DNA of 64,000 nt from Ornithodoros turicata (Eukaryota > Arthropoda > Arachnida > Ixodida > Argasidae). A program made the position numbers and the translations under genes. The DNA lies in the NCBI RefSeq assembly GCF_037126465.1, contig NC_088204.1:75019807-75083806 (forward strand), given 5' to 3'. The notes beneath the pieces were generated by a model. The model was not told where the DNA came from. It did not search any database and saw only the letters and a program-made list of their open reading frames with translations. Shown here piece after piece: positions 59,201-63,739 of the stretch. Numbering within the stretch: position 1 is the stretch's first letter; every line of letters begins with the position of its first letter.

Positions 59201-61936
59201 AGTCTGAGGAGCAACGAAGGGGGGGGAAAACTACACAGGACGGACACGCTCCCATCTACGATATTCCTACCTTGAAGGAACCGCCACTTCGACACCATAA
59301 AATATTCAGTACAGAGAGTTCCAAAACTACAGAGAGTTCCAAGAGGCCGAAGGTAAACCTACAGCTGCATGAATGTTATCAAGAGTAGTGCATTCTCAAG
59401 AAATAATTTTCTTATAGCATATATGTGCATGCCTATTAACTGAAACAATGATCACAGTTCCCCAACAAGTTTTAATTCCTGAGGGTGTATACTGTAGAGG
59501 TGGGCTAGATCTACAACAGTTAATACAAGGTATTATATACTATGAATACCTTTAAAAATCTCATGTGACACATATGCTTTTACCTTTTGGAGGTGCTGCG
59601 GTGATCGAAGTTTGTGGGCACTGCTCAGGTTTTGCACCCATTTCTTGAGTATGTCGAGGCAGCTCTGAAGGAGAGAACACTGGTTAGGATGCAACTAGTT
59701 AAAAATAAATATGTTGTTTAGCAAAAGCATTGCATAAATGTTTAAAACATCAGTTTAAAACGGGCTTTACAATCCCGATTTCTTTTAGAAATTGCAACGT
59801 CTAAACGCTGTTTTAAAAAGAATTATAGCTTCATCACCAAGACAATGCTGGGTGAAGGGGCCTAAGGTGCATATAAAACTCTCTCAAGTGATGTGATTCA
59901 TGATGTGAACATGTAGAGAGAATGGGCAAAATTGAGAGAGGCTCATCACAGTGCGTGCACTGAGATGATTCCTCCCCGTAAAGTAGGAACCCGTGGATGA
60001 GGAACACATGATACTTATCTGCATGCTCGATCGCATCACACTGCACAGACGATCCTCTGGGTAGCCCCCGTGAGGAAACTTGTATTGAGAGACCACTTTT
60101 GAAACACTGCTACAAATAACATAAGAAGCTACAAACTATTATTAACATTATTAATTATTAATAAAAATTATTATTATCGCAACAAGCTTACAACATAGCT
60201 CAGACACAAAGGCGGTATCTATAAGTCACACCACACCAACGTTACGTAGGATTCTTTGTCACAAATCAAACCAAGGCACAAAACAATACCAATACATGAA
60301 AAAGATTGACTCTCTTGGTCTCATTACGTCGTAATACTGAACTTGTGCGCGAAAGTGGTTCAAAGAAATGACTGTGCACTTGCATCCGTAGAGAACACCG
60401 TGTATACCGTGCTAGCAATGCATGCAGAAAAGCGCTCGAGTGCTCGCACATATTGATGACAACACTATCAGTGTAGTGTAACATGTTCTCTCCAGCATAT
60501 TATGCACTGAAACTGTATTTGCCGCCGGGTAAAATGCAAGTGTGTTCGATTGAACCTCGGAAGAGCGATCAAACAACTTGCACCCAGTGCTGGTTTTGGG
60601 CAAAAAAACACTTCATAATTGTCAAATAAATGTACAAAATGGACGCCTATTTATTCCTTGATAAAGAATGACTCACCTGTAGAAATTTCAGCCCTGTATC
60701 CTTGCCGTTACGGTTGGTACGACCGTAATTGGAAAAAGTTGCCATGATCGCTGCAGCGACTGTTTTGGGTACAGTAAGATGGCGGCCGGTTGCCGCACGC
60801 TCGCGCTCCCTATCCGCGATCCAGCCTTTTACAATCGAGATCAGTGGTCGGAGCGCTCAGTTTGTTTGTGTGAAACGACGTTTTGCGCTCCATGGTTCCG
60901 AAATTCAACGTCATGACATCTTCAACATCTCCGGCTGGCGGAAACGTCAACAGTTGGGCTGCTATCACATGACGCGATTCGAACCCGGGCTCCTCCCAGT
61001 CACGACGTGACATGGCCAGCACGCTATCCACTGTACCACGCAAGCTGGTGACGCGATGCCGCGTAGCTCAAACCAAAGCACGGCAGCCCAGTTGTCAGAA
61101 CCATTCGAAGATGACGAAGATGTTCCGTCGCGAACTGTAGTCCCGGATATTCATTCGCACTCGTGGCGTGCTGCGTGCTACTGCCCAGAAAACGTAGTGC
61201 GCGTATGATTCCTAAATTGAACTCATTTCTTTTTCAGTTTGAAGCTGTAACTGTTTAGATGTTGAATAGAAGAGGATCCAAGTTCATCTAGTCCAATTCC
61301 GCATTTGAGATAAAATCATACGTGGAACACTCGATCGTAATTGGTGAGGAAAGCGCGACGTCAAAATGATGTAAAGTTAGAGCGCGGGGCGGAGCTAAAA
61401 TGCGGAAGAGTGCAGTGAATATTTCATCCGTATGCAAGCGCCTTTTGTTTTTGAGCGTTAGTAATTGCAAGGGGTTTTCACTGCATAAGTTTCAATAATA
61501 TAACACAAAGAAATGTGCACCTTTTGTACCTGTTTACGGCCCTTTTAACACACTCGACTGGCAATCGAGAACTGCGTGACTCATAATCCGTCGCTGTCTG
61601 GCTTTTTCGACAACTGCCACATATCAACTTACATCTATAGGGTGCTGAGGACGTTGGCGACGATTCTGCTAATGCGTACGGGACCTCTGAACTTCAAGGT
61701 AATCTACGCTCCAGAATCCGCGATGACGGCAACATCACTGGGTAATACACCTATCTTGCTGCTGTCTTATCATTGTCTTAAAAATCACCTGTTATCACTG
61801 TATCACCTTCGATTTTACAGCAGCACTGGCAAGTTTGACCCTGCTGATTGCGTGGGTTCGATTAATTGGACGTGGGTCAGTGGAAGTGCTTGCACAATCG
61901 ACTACCTTGCAGCTCCAAGTGCATGGTTTACTTCAG
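26041..61936 (+). CDS. TECPR1: TECPR1 paralogue B, N-terminal part (10 exons, 3' end outside window)
   Basis: Spliced gene. Coding segments are 26041-26262, 26338-26520, 31115-31237, 31872-31976, 32063-32243, 32342-32442, 32506-32625, 45318-45509, 61641-61741 and 61821-61936, giving 481 codons with all phases consistent. It starts MPSSNLWAVNNTG, as expected for TECPR1. Domains in order: first tectonin repeat, first DysF domain (exons 1-3), tectonin repeats (exons 4-8), a linker, then the central tectonin segment. In vertebrates the first DysF domain binds sphingomyelin exposed on damaged lysosomes; that role is inferred here. It lies downstream of gene A on the same strand. Introns 7 and 8 are about 12.7 and 16.1 kb, filled with transposons. 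The PH domain and C-terminal half should lie to the right of this window. Confidence 0.92.
26338..26520 (+). CDS. TECPR1: TECPR1-B exon 2: first DysF domain, N-terminal half
   Basis: 61 codons, phase 0 to 0, flanked by gtttccag and gtaaga. It contains LPTDRPHWSSEDGLS and NWEWEDCWHID, the dysferlin N-type Trp-rich motif. Confidence 0.94.
26521..26864. other. TECPR1-B intron 2, proximal part
   Basis: GC-rich, with a CCTATATAG TATA-like motif near 26635. Possible promoter of the small frame that follows; nothing else identified. Confidence 0.25.
26865..27178 (+). CDS. Small spliced reading frame in intron 2 of TECPR1-B
   Basis: I do not recognise it. ATG at 26865 opens MSVDTTTPTYDGIVQRED and runs to 27024, where a gtgagc donor is followed by a catatgcag acceptor at 27077. 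Reading resumes in frame and stops at TAA 27176-27178, for 86 residues. Upstream lies a possible TATA box. The 53-base intron is unusually short for this gene-poor region, which lowers confidence. It may belong to an unrecognised transposon spanning 26550-29450. Confidence 0.3.
27179..28643 (+). other. Promoter-like and transcript-like sequence in intron 2 of TECPR1-B
   Basis: A CpG-rich segment ends at a donor (gaacggtaaga near 27630). An acceptor tttgttttag near 27973 starts a stretch with a frame ending IIAF at 28164, and AATAAA lies at 28129-28134. This looks like a two-exon transcript without a clear start codon. A second CpG-rich promoter-like segment lies at 28420-28560. Confidence 0.25.
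28644..29290 (+). CDS. Tiny spliced reading frame in intron 2 of TECPR1-B
   Basis: Not recognised. ATG at 28644 opens MPAQHLCSASWCRKY and reaches a perfect gtaagt donor after 28739. An acceptor tcttccag at 29266 leads to eight codons ending at TAG 29288-29290, and AATAAA follows at 29399. Total 39 residues. The splice and polyadenylation signals are good, but the frame is short enough to be chance. Confidence 0.22.
29399..29404 (+). terminator. AATAAA polyadenylation signal
   Basis: AATAAA downstream of the tiny frame ending at 29290, followed by a TGTGACAAAAAC region. Functional use is inferred. Confidence 0.35.
29405..30318. other. Rest of TECPR1-B intron 2
   Basis: A-rich stretches near 29480-29530 and 29610-29630, and a perfect 13-bp hairpin at 30168-30199 (GCGTTCCGTTTGC with a 6-base loop). 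No gene supported. Confidence 0.4.
30319..30942. mobile_element. TTAA-flanked MITE (piggyBac-like ends)
   Basis: Ends TTAAAGGGACTATGAAA and TTTCATAGTCCCTTTAA are inverted and include TTAA at each border (30319-30322, 30939-30942). The interior is GC-rich and contains a hairpin at about 30525-30563. No transposase frame. Confidence 0.7.
31115..31237 (+). CDS. TECPR1: TECPR1-B exon 3: first DysF domain, C-terminal half
   Basis: 41 codons, phase 0 to 0, flanked by ccttttatag and gtaact. It encodes GWAYCLGFPYTYTPRKKWNS, then FVRRRKWIRNRHY, very close to vertebrate TECPR1. Confidence 0.95.
31872..31976 (+). CDS. TECPR1: TECPR1-B exon 4: tectonin repeat
   Basis: 35 codons, phase 0 to 0, flanked by ctttaaag and gtaagt, ending SYAVWVVNDQGK. 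Confidence 0.88.
32063..32243 (+). CDS. TECPR1: TECPR1-B exon 5: tectonin repeat
   Basis: Flanked by cccgtctag and gtaagt, phase 0 to 1. It encodes AAFRSGVSRLNPEGDSW, IQISVGLTGLTWAVAGNGS and LVRTGVS. Confidence 0.95.
32342..32442 (+). CDS. TECPR1: TECPR1-B exon 6: tectonin repeat
   Basis: Flanked by catccgag and gtgagc, phase 1 to 0. It encodes TGWTEVPAPQVDQKL, then VAVGPSSVWAISRYGT. Confidence 0.94.
32506..32625 (+). CDS. TECPR1: TECPR1-B exon 7: tectonin repeat
   Basis: 40 codons, phase 0 to 0, flanked by ttgtaaag and gtaagc. It starts VWFRYGIEGEDLG and ends VAITVGPNNQ. The next intron contains the Ty3/gypsy element and three foldback elements. Confidence 0.95.
32626..34144. other. TECPR1-B intron 7, first part
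   Basis: No gene recognised. Contains degenerate ACAGCATATAC-like palindromic repeats near 32740-32850 and a CTAT tetranucleotide run near 33460. Confidence 0.4.
34145..35046. mobile_element. Long foldback element, type 1
   Basis: The ends TACAGGGTGTCCACGC and GCGTGGACACCCTGTA are flanked by TA. The inverted arms extend about 190 bases inward with a few mismatches, and a further arm (GTCACCAGATACC/GGTATCTGGTGAC) lies closer to the centre. A central unique part of about 300 bases has no recognised coding sequence. Confidence 0.82.
35047..36572. other. AT-rich intron sequence with low-complexity CACAATAC repeats
   Basis: Near 36100-36200 there are degenerate ACAATACAATATACAC repeats. No gene or bounded element recognised. 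Confidence 0.4.
36573..36645. repeat. Short tandem repeat of CCCCGTGAAA-like units
   Basis: Four irregular copies of a motif like TGCCCCGTGAAAC lie immediately upstream of the LTR element. Confidence 0.6.
36676..36849 (+). repeat. 5' LTR
   Basis: 174 bases, TG...CA ends, same sequence as 41004-41177. It should carry the element promoter. Confidence 0.95.
36852..36868 (+). other. Putative primer-binding site
   Basis: TGGCGACGAGGATGGGA begins two bases after the 5' LTR with the TGG expected opposite a tRNA CCA end. The tRNA was not identified. Confidence 0.55.
36977..37522 (+). CDS. gag: Retrotransposon gag (capsid)
   Basis: Frame of 181 codons starting MSAPLVGRLDAFDENVES. It has the alpha-helical capsid-like pattern of Ty3/gypsy gag, with YFSPTPLEMSERHRFY and EFLAELRKLSEHCNFG. 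It lacks zinc knuckles, which lie in the next frame. The last 28 bases overlap the pol frame, which is one base back (-1). This may be a programmed shift or a small indel: the sequence gaggtgtggta has a TG doubling, and no classical slippery heptamer is obvious. Gag packages the element RNA. Confidence 0.85.
   Translation: MSAPLVGRLDAFDENVESWTSYVERVEEYFVLNNLQEDKKVAALITSMGAKTYNTLRKLTCPKKPSELKFNEIKKYLTDYFSPTPLEMSERHRFYNRVQGQSESASEFLAELRKLSEHCNFGTFLDEALRDKFVCGLRSTSVQQRMLTMKDLTLTKALQEAVSCELAAKGVEVWYIPKEKA
37495..40983 (+). CDS. pol: Ty3/gypsy pol: nucleocapsid knuckles, protease, RT, RNase H, integrase
   Basis: Uninterrupted 1162-codon frame. Two CX2CX4HX4C knuckles lie at about residues 26-39 and 46-59. 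The aspartic protease motif MDTGS has Asp at 129. The reverse transcriptase covers about 270-450, with DD at 420-421. RNase H begins with Asp about 567 (LACDAGPHGLG). Integrase has an HHCC finger (His 786 to Cys 822) and catalytic Asp 850, Asp 904 and Glu 940, a DD35E spacing. The RT box reads TQDD where most relatives have YxDD, an unusual change at a key position. The frame has no own start and probably relies on frameshifting from gag. It copies element RNA into DNA and integrates it. Confidence 0.93.
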   Translation: MVHTKRESINGAASSVSKVRDEEKKCFRCNKKGHVPSKCRYLDAVCLHCNKKGHIRPACRNLAANKSSTEAKTKQTKKKDTTNASKAENVGTIRQDVDSELLAHVTGGGCEPIWLKPEIEGHVIPMEMDTGSKYTIVPQVVYSKHFSHIPLEPTSMKFRTVTSECFVPDGVATVQVKFREKCSRLQLYVARTPGPALFGREWIQEFKLLEETNGIFKTSTATKASQEEVKNKLNQILETHKVVFEDSIGKLNGIKATLNLKENVQPKFLRARQVPYALKEKVFAELDRLESEGILTKVNVSEWATPIVPVVKPNGTVRICGDFKSTINQHLVVDQYPLPLVEDIFAKLSGGQKYTKIDLRQAFLQMEVDEKSKHLLTINTEKGLFRYNRMVFGIAPAPAIWQRTIEQVLQGVPMTHATQDDILVSGTTEEDHLENLSKVLIRLESFGLKANLQKCSFFQDSIVYCGYKISSEGLHKTQDKIRAVLEAPAPQNVSQLRSFLGLINYYGKFIPDSANLLRPLHALLEKSAKWKWTKDCKVAFQKAKEIIASDTVLVHYNPQLPLRLACDAGPHGLGVVLSHEMPDGTERPIAFSSRTLKTAEKNYSQIDKEALAIVWGVQKFYAYLYGRHFRLITDHQPLTQIFSPMKGIPAMQAARLQRYALFLSGMDYDIVYKRSEDNGNADSLSRLPLPDVPPEGPDEAELYHLSQFEQLPVTHSQLRDATRRDVILSKVYWNVMNGWDSSNSDEDLVPYIRRKDELSVQQGVLTWGTRTVIPAKLVQSILDELHRGHIGIVKMKALARSYVWWPNIDRDIEAVAKNCGGCLKNQNEPPKAPYHPWEIPNGPWKRVYLDFAGPFQDKMFLVVVDAFSKWPEVIVMSSTAASYTVDVLRTIFARNGIPERIVTDNGPQFTSSVFREFMRNNGIQHSLTAPYHPATNGLAERFVQTLKSSLKSMQGEGSIHENLAKFLIAYRTCPHTTTGETPSKLFLGREIRTRLSLIRTSVQDSIRDKQDKLFERNHGRERYFEPGQHVSVRDYRGTDKWTTGLVLRRHGPLSYEVKVGDKVWRRHIDQLKPGACERQNAREENRGPTSNDSAVPEPMVADRPHQPEAEDTPPSELHTTPENVHTPNTAVPDLGNGNAQVAKTPRPQRKRRPPERLIVGLD
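40991..41003 (+). other. Polypurine tract
   Basis: GGCGGGGAGGAGA lies immediately before the 3' LTR, the expected plus-strand primer site. Confidence 0.7.
41004..41177 (+). repeat. 3' LTR
   Basis: 174 bases matching the 5' LTR without differences that I could see. Confidence 0.95.
41257..41306. repeat. Hairpin with CA/TG core
   Basis: AAAGGACACAAATGCACACA pairs with TGTGTGTGCGTGTCCTTT around a 3-5 base loop. Confidence 0.6.
41574..42483. mobile_element. Long foldback element, type 2
   Basis: Ends TACAGAGTGTTTCAAAATAC and GAAACACCCTGTA. Long imperfect arms reach inward to include AGATCCACCAAGAAATCC and its complement near 41815 and 42245. A separate truncated copy of the same end lies at 41542-41573, head to head. 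Confidence 0.78.
42484..43317. mobile_element. Long foldback element, type 3, directly abutting type 2
   Basis: Ends TACCGGGTGTCTCGG and CTGAGACACCCTGTA. Arms of about 200 bases (ACCTACAGGCTGCGCACCGT and complement) enclose a centre holding another hairpin (GTGAAGCGCAAAAGGACG at 42824 and complement near 42928) and a fragment of the SINE-associated repeat. Confidence 0.78.
43379..43405. repeat. GA dinucleotide microsatellite
   Basis: About 12 consecutive GA units. Confidence 0.95.
43406..43764. other. Unassigned intron sequence
   Basis: No gene or bounded repeat recognised; GGGATTTCGGGAT-like motifs near 43700-43750 may be transposon debris. Confidence 0.35.
43773..44143. mobile_element. 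hAT MITE with TAGGGTTGCCA ends
   Basis: The ends TAGGGTTGCCACC and GGTGGCAACCCTA are inverted and flanked by an exact 8-bp duplication GTCACAAC (43765-43772 and 44144-44151). Internal GCCGGTATTTG and GCCGGTA motifs repeat subterminally. No coding frame. Confidence 0.9.
44152..44656. other. Unassigned intron sequence
   Basis: No gene, repeat boundary or coding signal recognised. Confidence 0.35.
44657..45260 (+). repeat. SINE-associated composite repeat, copy 2
   Basis: The left arm GAGAGAACTGATGTTCTGAG and right arm CAGAACATCAGTTCTCTCAT are inverted and about 300 bases apart. The tail from 45030 on matches 5975-6200 closely, ending in a tRNA-like module (45179-45254). Confidence 0.7.
45179..45254 (+). 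repeat. tRNA-derived SINE head, copy 2
   Basis: A-box TAGCTCAATTTGTAGAGCC and B-box GGTTCGAGTCC are conserved. The anticodon loop reads CCGGTAA (GGT), different from copy 1, and the acceptor 5' arm is lost, so it is not a working tRNA. Confidence 0.65.
45318..45509 (+). CDS. TECPR1: TECPR1-B exon 8: tectonin repeat and start of linker
   Basis: 64 codons, phase 0 to 0, flanked by gcgtgacag and gtaaca. It starts VWGIRRSDHRICLRTGVTRE and runs into the Ser/Gln-rich linker ending FFFVVGRSPQ. Confidence 0.93.
45510..46104. other. TECPR1-B intron 8, first part
   Basis: No gene or bounded repeat recognised. Confidence 0.35.
46130..46680. repeat. Subterminal tandem array, unit about 59-60 bases
   Basis: About eight degenerate units with the core ACCTCTGATGGAGTTGGGTT followed by AACCC and GAGTATA. 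Confidence 0.75.
46688..46863. repeat. Foldback hairpin
   Basis: The arms CATAAATCCCAGGCGCCAGT and ACTGGCATCTGGGATTTATG are imperfectly complementary over about 70 bases. Confidence 0.7.
47340..47945. repeat. Degenerate tandem repeat, unit about 60-100 bases
   Basis: Recurring GTATACAGTAATATGCAGCC and TGCCTGCGTAACCACT motifs, at least five degenerate copies. Confidence 0.65.
48335..48455. repeat. Short tandem repeat around CTGATGTTAACATCAGAGCT
   Basis: Four copies of a palindromic unit of about 30-35 bases. Confidence 0.75.
48775..49163 (-). CDS. Small three-exon minus-strand reading frame inside the 46992-51000 element
   Basis: Not recognised. Exon 49089-49163 starts MSKSEDATLHVKPNRSS and ends at a gtgtgt donor in phase 0. 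Exon 48946-49009 follows an atttgcag acceptor and ends in phase 1 at a gtatgt donor. Exon 48775-48869 follows a cttgcag acceptor and ends at TAG. All phases agree, giving 77 residues, Ser/Thr-rich with several Cys in the second half. A GC-rich segment just upstream (49330-49540) could be a promoter. No polyadenylation signal was seen. Chance cannot be excluded. Confidence 0.35.
49164..50464. other. Internal part of the 4 kb element
   Basis: CpG-rich at 49330-49540, then pyrimidine-rich and unremarkable. Open frames here (for example 49821-50090 minus) match nothing known to me. Confidence 0.35.
50465..50670. repeat. Foldback with inner perfect hairpin
   Basis: Outer arms CTTGGGACAAAAGTTTCTGA and complement near 50640-50665. 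The inner hairpin TTGTTGAACAGAATCC and its complement lie near 50558-50592. Confidence 0.7.
50735..50865. repeat. 39-base tandem repeat, three copies
   Basis: Copies of a unit containing CGGGAAAGAAT, CCGGGAC and AACGGG lie just inside the right end of the 4 kb element; the left end has a single related CGGGAAAGAATCCTA. Confidence 0.8.
52058..53323 (-). mobile_element. mariner-family transposon, inactive
   Basis: Inverted ends CGAGGGGTGT and ACACCCCTCG, flanked by TA at 52056-52057 and 53324-53325. It encloses a minus-strand transposase broken into three frames. Confidence 0.88.
52097..53178 (-). pseudogene. mariner transposase pseudogene
   Basis: The N-terminal DNA-binding part (minus, about 52909-53178) has a helix-turn-helix with MEFLANEGVKSSEIHRML. 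The middle part (52619-52852) carries IITCDETWVNHF with the first Asp. The C-terminal part (52097-52558) carries LLLQDNARPHTA and YSPDLSPSDFHLFGPLK with the second and third Asp (DD34D group). The parts lie in different frames because of small indels, so no full protein can be made. The catalytic residues are all retained. Confidence 0.88.
53520..53552. repeat. CA-rich microsatellite
   Basis: A run of CA repeats with interspersed GC. Confidence 0.85.
53755..53805. repeat. ACGC tetranucleotide run and A-rich tail
   Basis: About five ACGC units followed by CAAAAAACA-type sequence. Confidence 0.85.
53818..53996. repeat. Foldback related to the SINE-associated repeat
   Basis: Arms GAGGCAGCGGCATCTGG and CAGATGCCGCTGCCTC extend to about 55 imperfect bases, and the right arm contains CAGCCTCAGAACA shared with 45014 and 5950. 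Confidence 0.65.
54010..57090. mobile_element. Unfamiliar 3.1 kb element with CACTGATCTC ends, copy 1
   Basis: The ends CACTGATCTCTATGTATAAA and the imperfect complement ending GATCAGTG (about 30 bases) are flanked by an exact 8-bp duplication GTTGTACC (54002-54009 and 57091-57098). Internal sequence matches copy 2 over most of its length. 8-bp duplications occur with hAT and P elements, but the ends fit neither well. No transposase recognised. Confidence 0.85.
56079..56264 (-). pseudogene. Non-LTR retrotransposon C-terminal fragment, copy 1
   Basis: Minus-strand sequence resembles the Cys/His cluster at the end of jockey/I-type ORF2 (Q-C-T-H-C-G context) but is interrupted by a stop and frame changes. 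It is carried inside the 54010-57090 element. Confidence 0.5.
57099..57217. other. Spacer between element copies
   Basis: Short unique sequence with GTGT repeats near 57103; no gene seen. Confidence 0.4.
57529..60846. mobile_element. Unfamiliar 3.3 kb element with CACTGATCTC ends, copy 2
   Basis: Same ends as copy 1, flanked by an exact 8-bp duplication GTCGGAGC (57521-57528 and 60847-60854). On the + strand both copies share an apparent first exon ending at a gtgagt donor (about 57669) and an acceptor tttcacag (about 57764). In copy 2 the following frame (57741-58166, containing LWTKIVPQRTVPERIYPHGR) is open, but it matches no family I know. Confidence 0.87.
59834..60046 (-). pseudogene. 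Non-LTR retrotransposon C-terminal fragment, copy 2
   Basis: Minus frame reads HGFLLYGEESSQCTHCDEPL, ILSTCSH and LRPLHPALSW. This is the typical end of a jockey/I-like reverse transcriptase ORF, after the RNase H or endonuclease-linked region, with a C-x2-C...H...C cluster. Only this end of the ORF is present. Confidence 0.6.
60955..61050 (-). repeat. tRNA-derived SINE fragment, minus strand
   Basis: On the minus strand an A-box-like GTGGTACAGTGGATAGCG and a B box GGTTCGAATCG are spaced as in a tRNA, within sequence starting CCAGCTTGC. The cloverleaf is incomplete. Confidence 0.5.
61641..61741 (+). CDS. TECPR1: TECPR1-B exon 9: charged linker (tentative)
   Basis: Flanked by acatctatag and gtaata, phase 0 to 2. 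It encodes an acidic linker starting GAEDVGDDSANAYG. Phase and position match gene A exon 772-926, but the sequence is not conserved, so support comes mainly from splice phase and context. Confidence 0.6.
61821..61936 (+). CDS. TECPR1: TECPR1-B exon 10: central tectonin segment
   Basis: Flanked by gattttacag and gtaccg, phase 2 to 1. It encodes NWTWVSGSACTIDYLAAPSA, homologous to gene A exon 1001-1122. Confidence 0.93.
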
Positions 61937-62039
61937 GTACCGTACCTCATATTGCCACTTCCGAATTGATGCAGACAGGTCATAAGGACAAATATTGAAA
62001 TATCGAAATTCTCGAGAAGGAAATGTAATAAGAAACGAC

Positions 62040-63739
62040 ATCGCACGTTACTTTTGTCCTTCGTTGCAGTCATGTCGCTCGTTACTTGTGCTTCCTAATG
62101 TCGTTATATTGCTCGTTACCTTCGTTCTATGTAATGCCGTTGCTTTGTTTTTTAATACCCTTACGTGTTGGTCATGGTCATAATTGTCTCGCTGTGTTGA
62201 ACACCGAATCTATTATTATTTTTTCGGCATTTTTGCCGGCACTCGGCATTTTTGTTTTCCAATGCCTGTCTTTGGTCATTTACTTTCGTTTTGATGGTAT
62301 TTCTTTATGTCGCTACTTTGATTATATAACGTTTTGTTGTACGTTACAGCCGTTTCACAATGCCTTGAAGTCGCTCGCTATACTTTCGTTCCCTAGTGCC
62401 TTCGTGTCCCTTCCGTTCCTTAACGTTGCTATGTCCCTGGATACTTTCGCTCCTTTATGTTCTTATGTCGTTCCTTACCTTCGTTCCTGAATGCCCTTAT
62501 GCGGCTCGTTAATTCCGTTCCCTAATGCACATGTATCGCTCGTTATTTTCGTTCATTTATGCCCTCATGGTGCTGTTTACTTTCGTTCATTGATACCCTT
62601 ACGTCACTCATTAGCTCCGTTCCCTATAATGCCCCTGTGTCACTCCTTATTCTTGCGTCCCATAATGCACTAAAGTTTCTGTTCACCTTCGTTTTTTAAT
62701 GCGCTTATGTCACTCGTTGCTTCCGTTCATCTATGCCCTTATGGTGTTTGTTACTTTCGTTGCTTGATGCCCTTATGTCGCTATTTACTTTCGTTCCCTA
62801 ATACCGATATATCGCTCGTTACTTTTGTTCCTTAATCCCCGATGTCGCTCGTTACTTTTGTTCCTATATGTCCGGGTGTTGCTCATTCCTTTCGTTCCAT
62901 AACGCCCTTATGTTACTCTACCTTCGTTCCACGATGCAGCTCGTTAGTCCCATTCCCCAATGCTGATATATCACTCGTTACTTTCCTATTCTCATATTTA
63001 CCTATGTCCCTTAATGCCCTATTGTCACTGTCTACCTGTGTTCCTTAATGCTTTCATGTCGCTCTTTACTTTCGTTCCCCAATTCTGATATATCACTCGA
63101 CACCTTCGTTCTCAGATGCTGATATATTCATCGTTACTTTCGTTCCCAAATGCTGATATACCACTCATGAGTTTCGTTCCCAAATGCTGATATATTACTC
63201 GTTAGTTTCGTTCCCTAATGCTTACATATCACTCGTTACCTTCGTTCCCAAATGCTGGTATATTACTCGTTACTTTCGTTTCCTAACGCTGTATATCACC
63301 CGTTACTTTCGTTCCGTAACGCTGATATATCACTCGTTATTTTCGTTCCTAATGCCTTACTATCACTGTTTACCTTCGTTCCTTAACGTCTTACTATCAC
63401 TAATGCCCCTTCGCTGCTTAATGCCTTTCTGTCGCTATTTACTTGCTTTCCCTGGTGCCATATGTTTCTCGTTACTTTCTTTCCTTAAGGCCCTAATACC
63501 GCTGTTTACCTTAATGTCCTCATGTCTTTCGTTCCTCGCGTTCCTCGATACCCTTTGTCGCTCGTTAAATCCGTTTCCTAATGCCCATATATATCGCTCG
63601 TTATTTTCCTTCTGTTATGTCCTGATGTCACTCGCTATTTTCGTTCTGTTGTCGTTCTGTTACTTTCGTACCTTTGTGCACTTATGTCGCCGTTACTTTA
63701 GTTCCTCAATGGTCTAATCTCGTTGTTTACCTTCGTTCC
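62040..63739. repeat. 1.7 kb minisatellite, unit about 30-48 bases
   Basis: About 40 degenerate copies of a unit like TCGCTCGTTACTTTCGTTCC followed by CTAATGCC. The periodic open frames across it are an effect of the repeat. It lies in the TECPR1-B intron after exon 10. Confidence 0.92.

Larger units (their letters stand above)
57218..61548. mobile_element. Possible TTAA-flanked MITE split by copy 2
   Basis: The left end TTAAAGGGGCC and right end GGCCCTTTTAA carry TTAA. About 310 bases on the left and 700 on the right remain after removing the nested element at 57529-60846. Inverted-repeat similarity beyond about 11 bases is weak. Confidence 0.4.

Noticed and set aside
1..61936. The two TECPR1 halves as one gene split by rearrangement or as two haplotypes
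   Set aside because: The overlapping exons are both present, differ at many codons and differ in length by whole codons, and flanking introns are unrelated. Two paralogues fit better.
62086..63717. Several open frames of 60-177 codons with Leu/Phe/Tyr-rich translations resembling membrane proteins
   Set aside because: They follow the period of the minisatellite and have no start, splice or family support.
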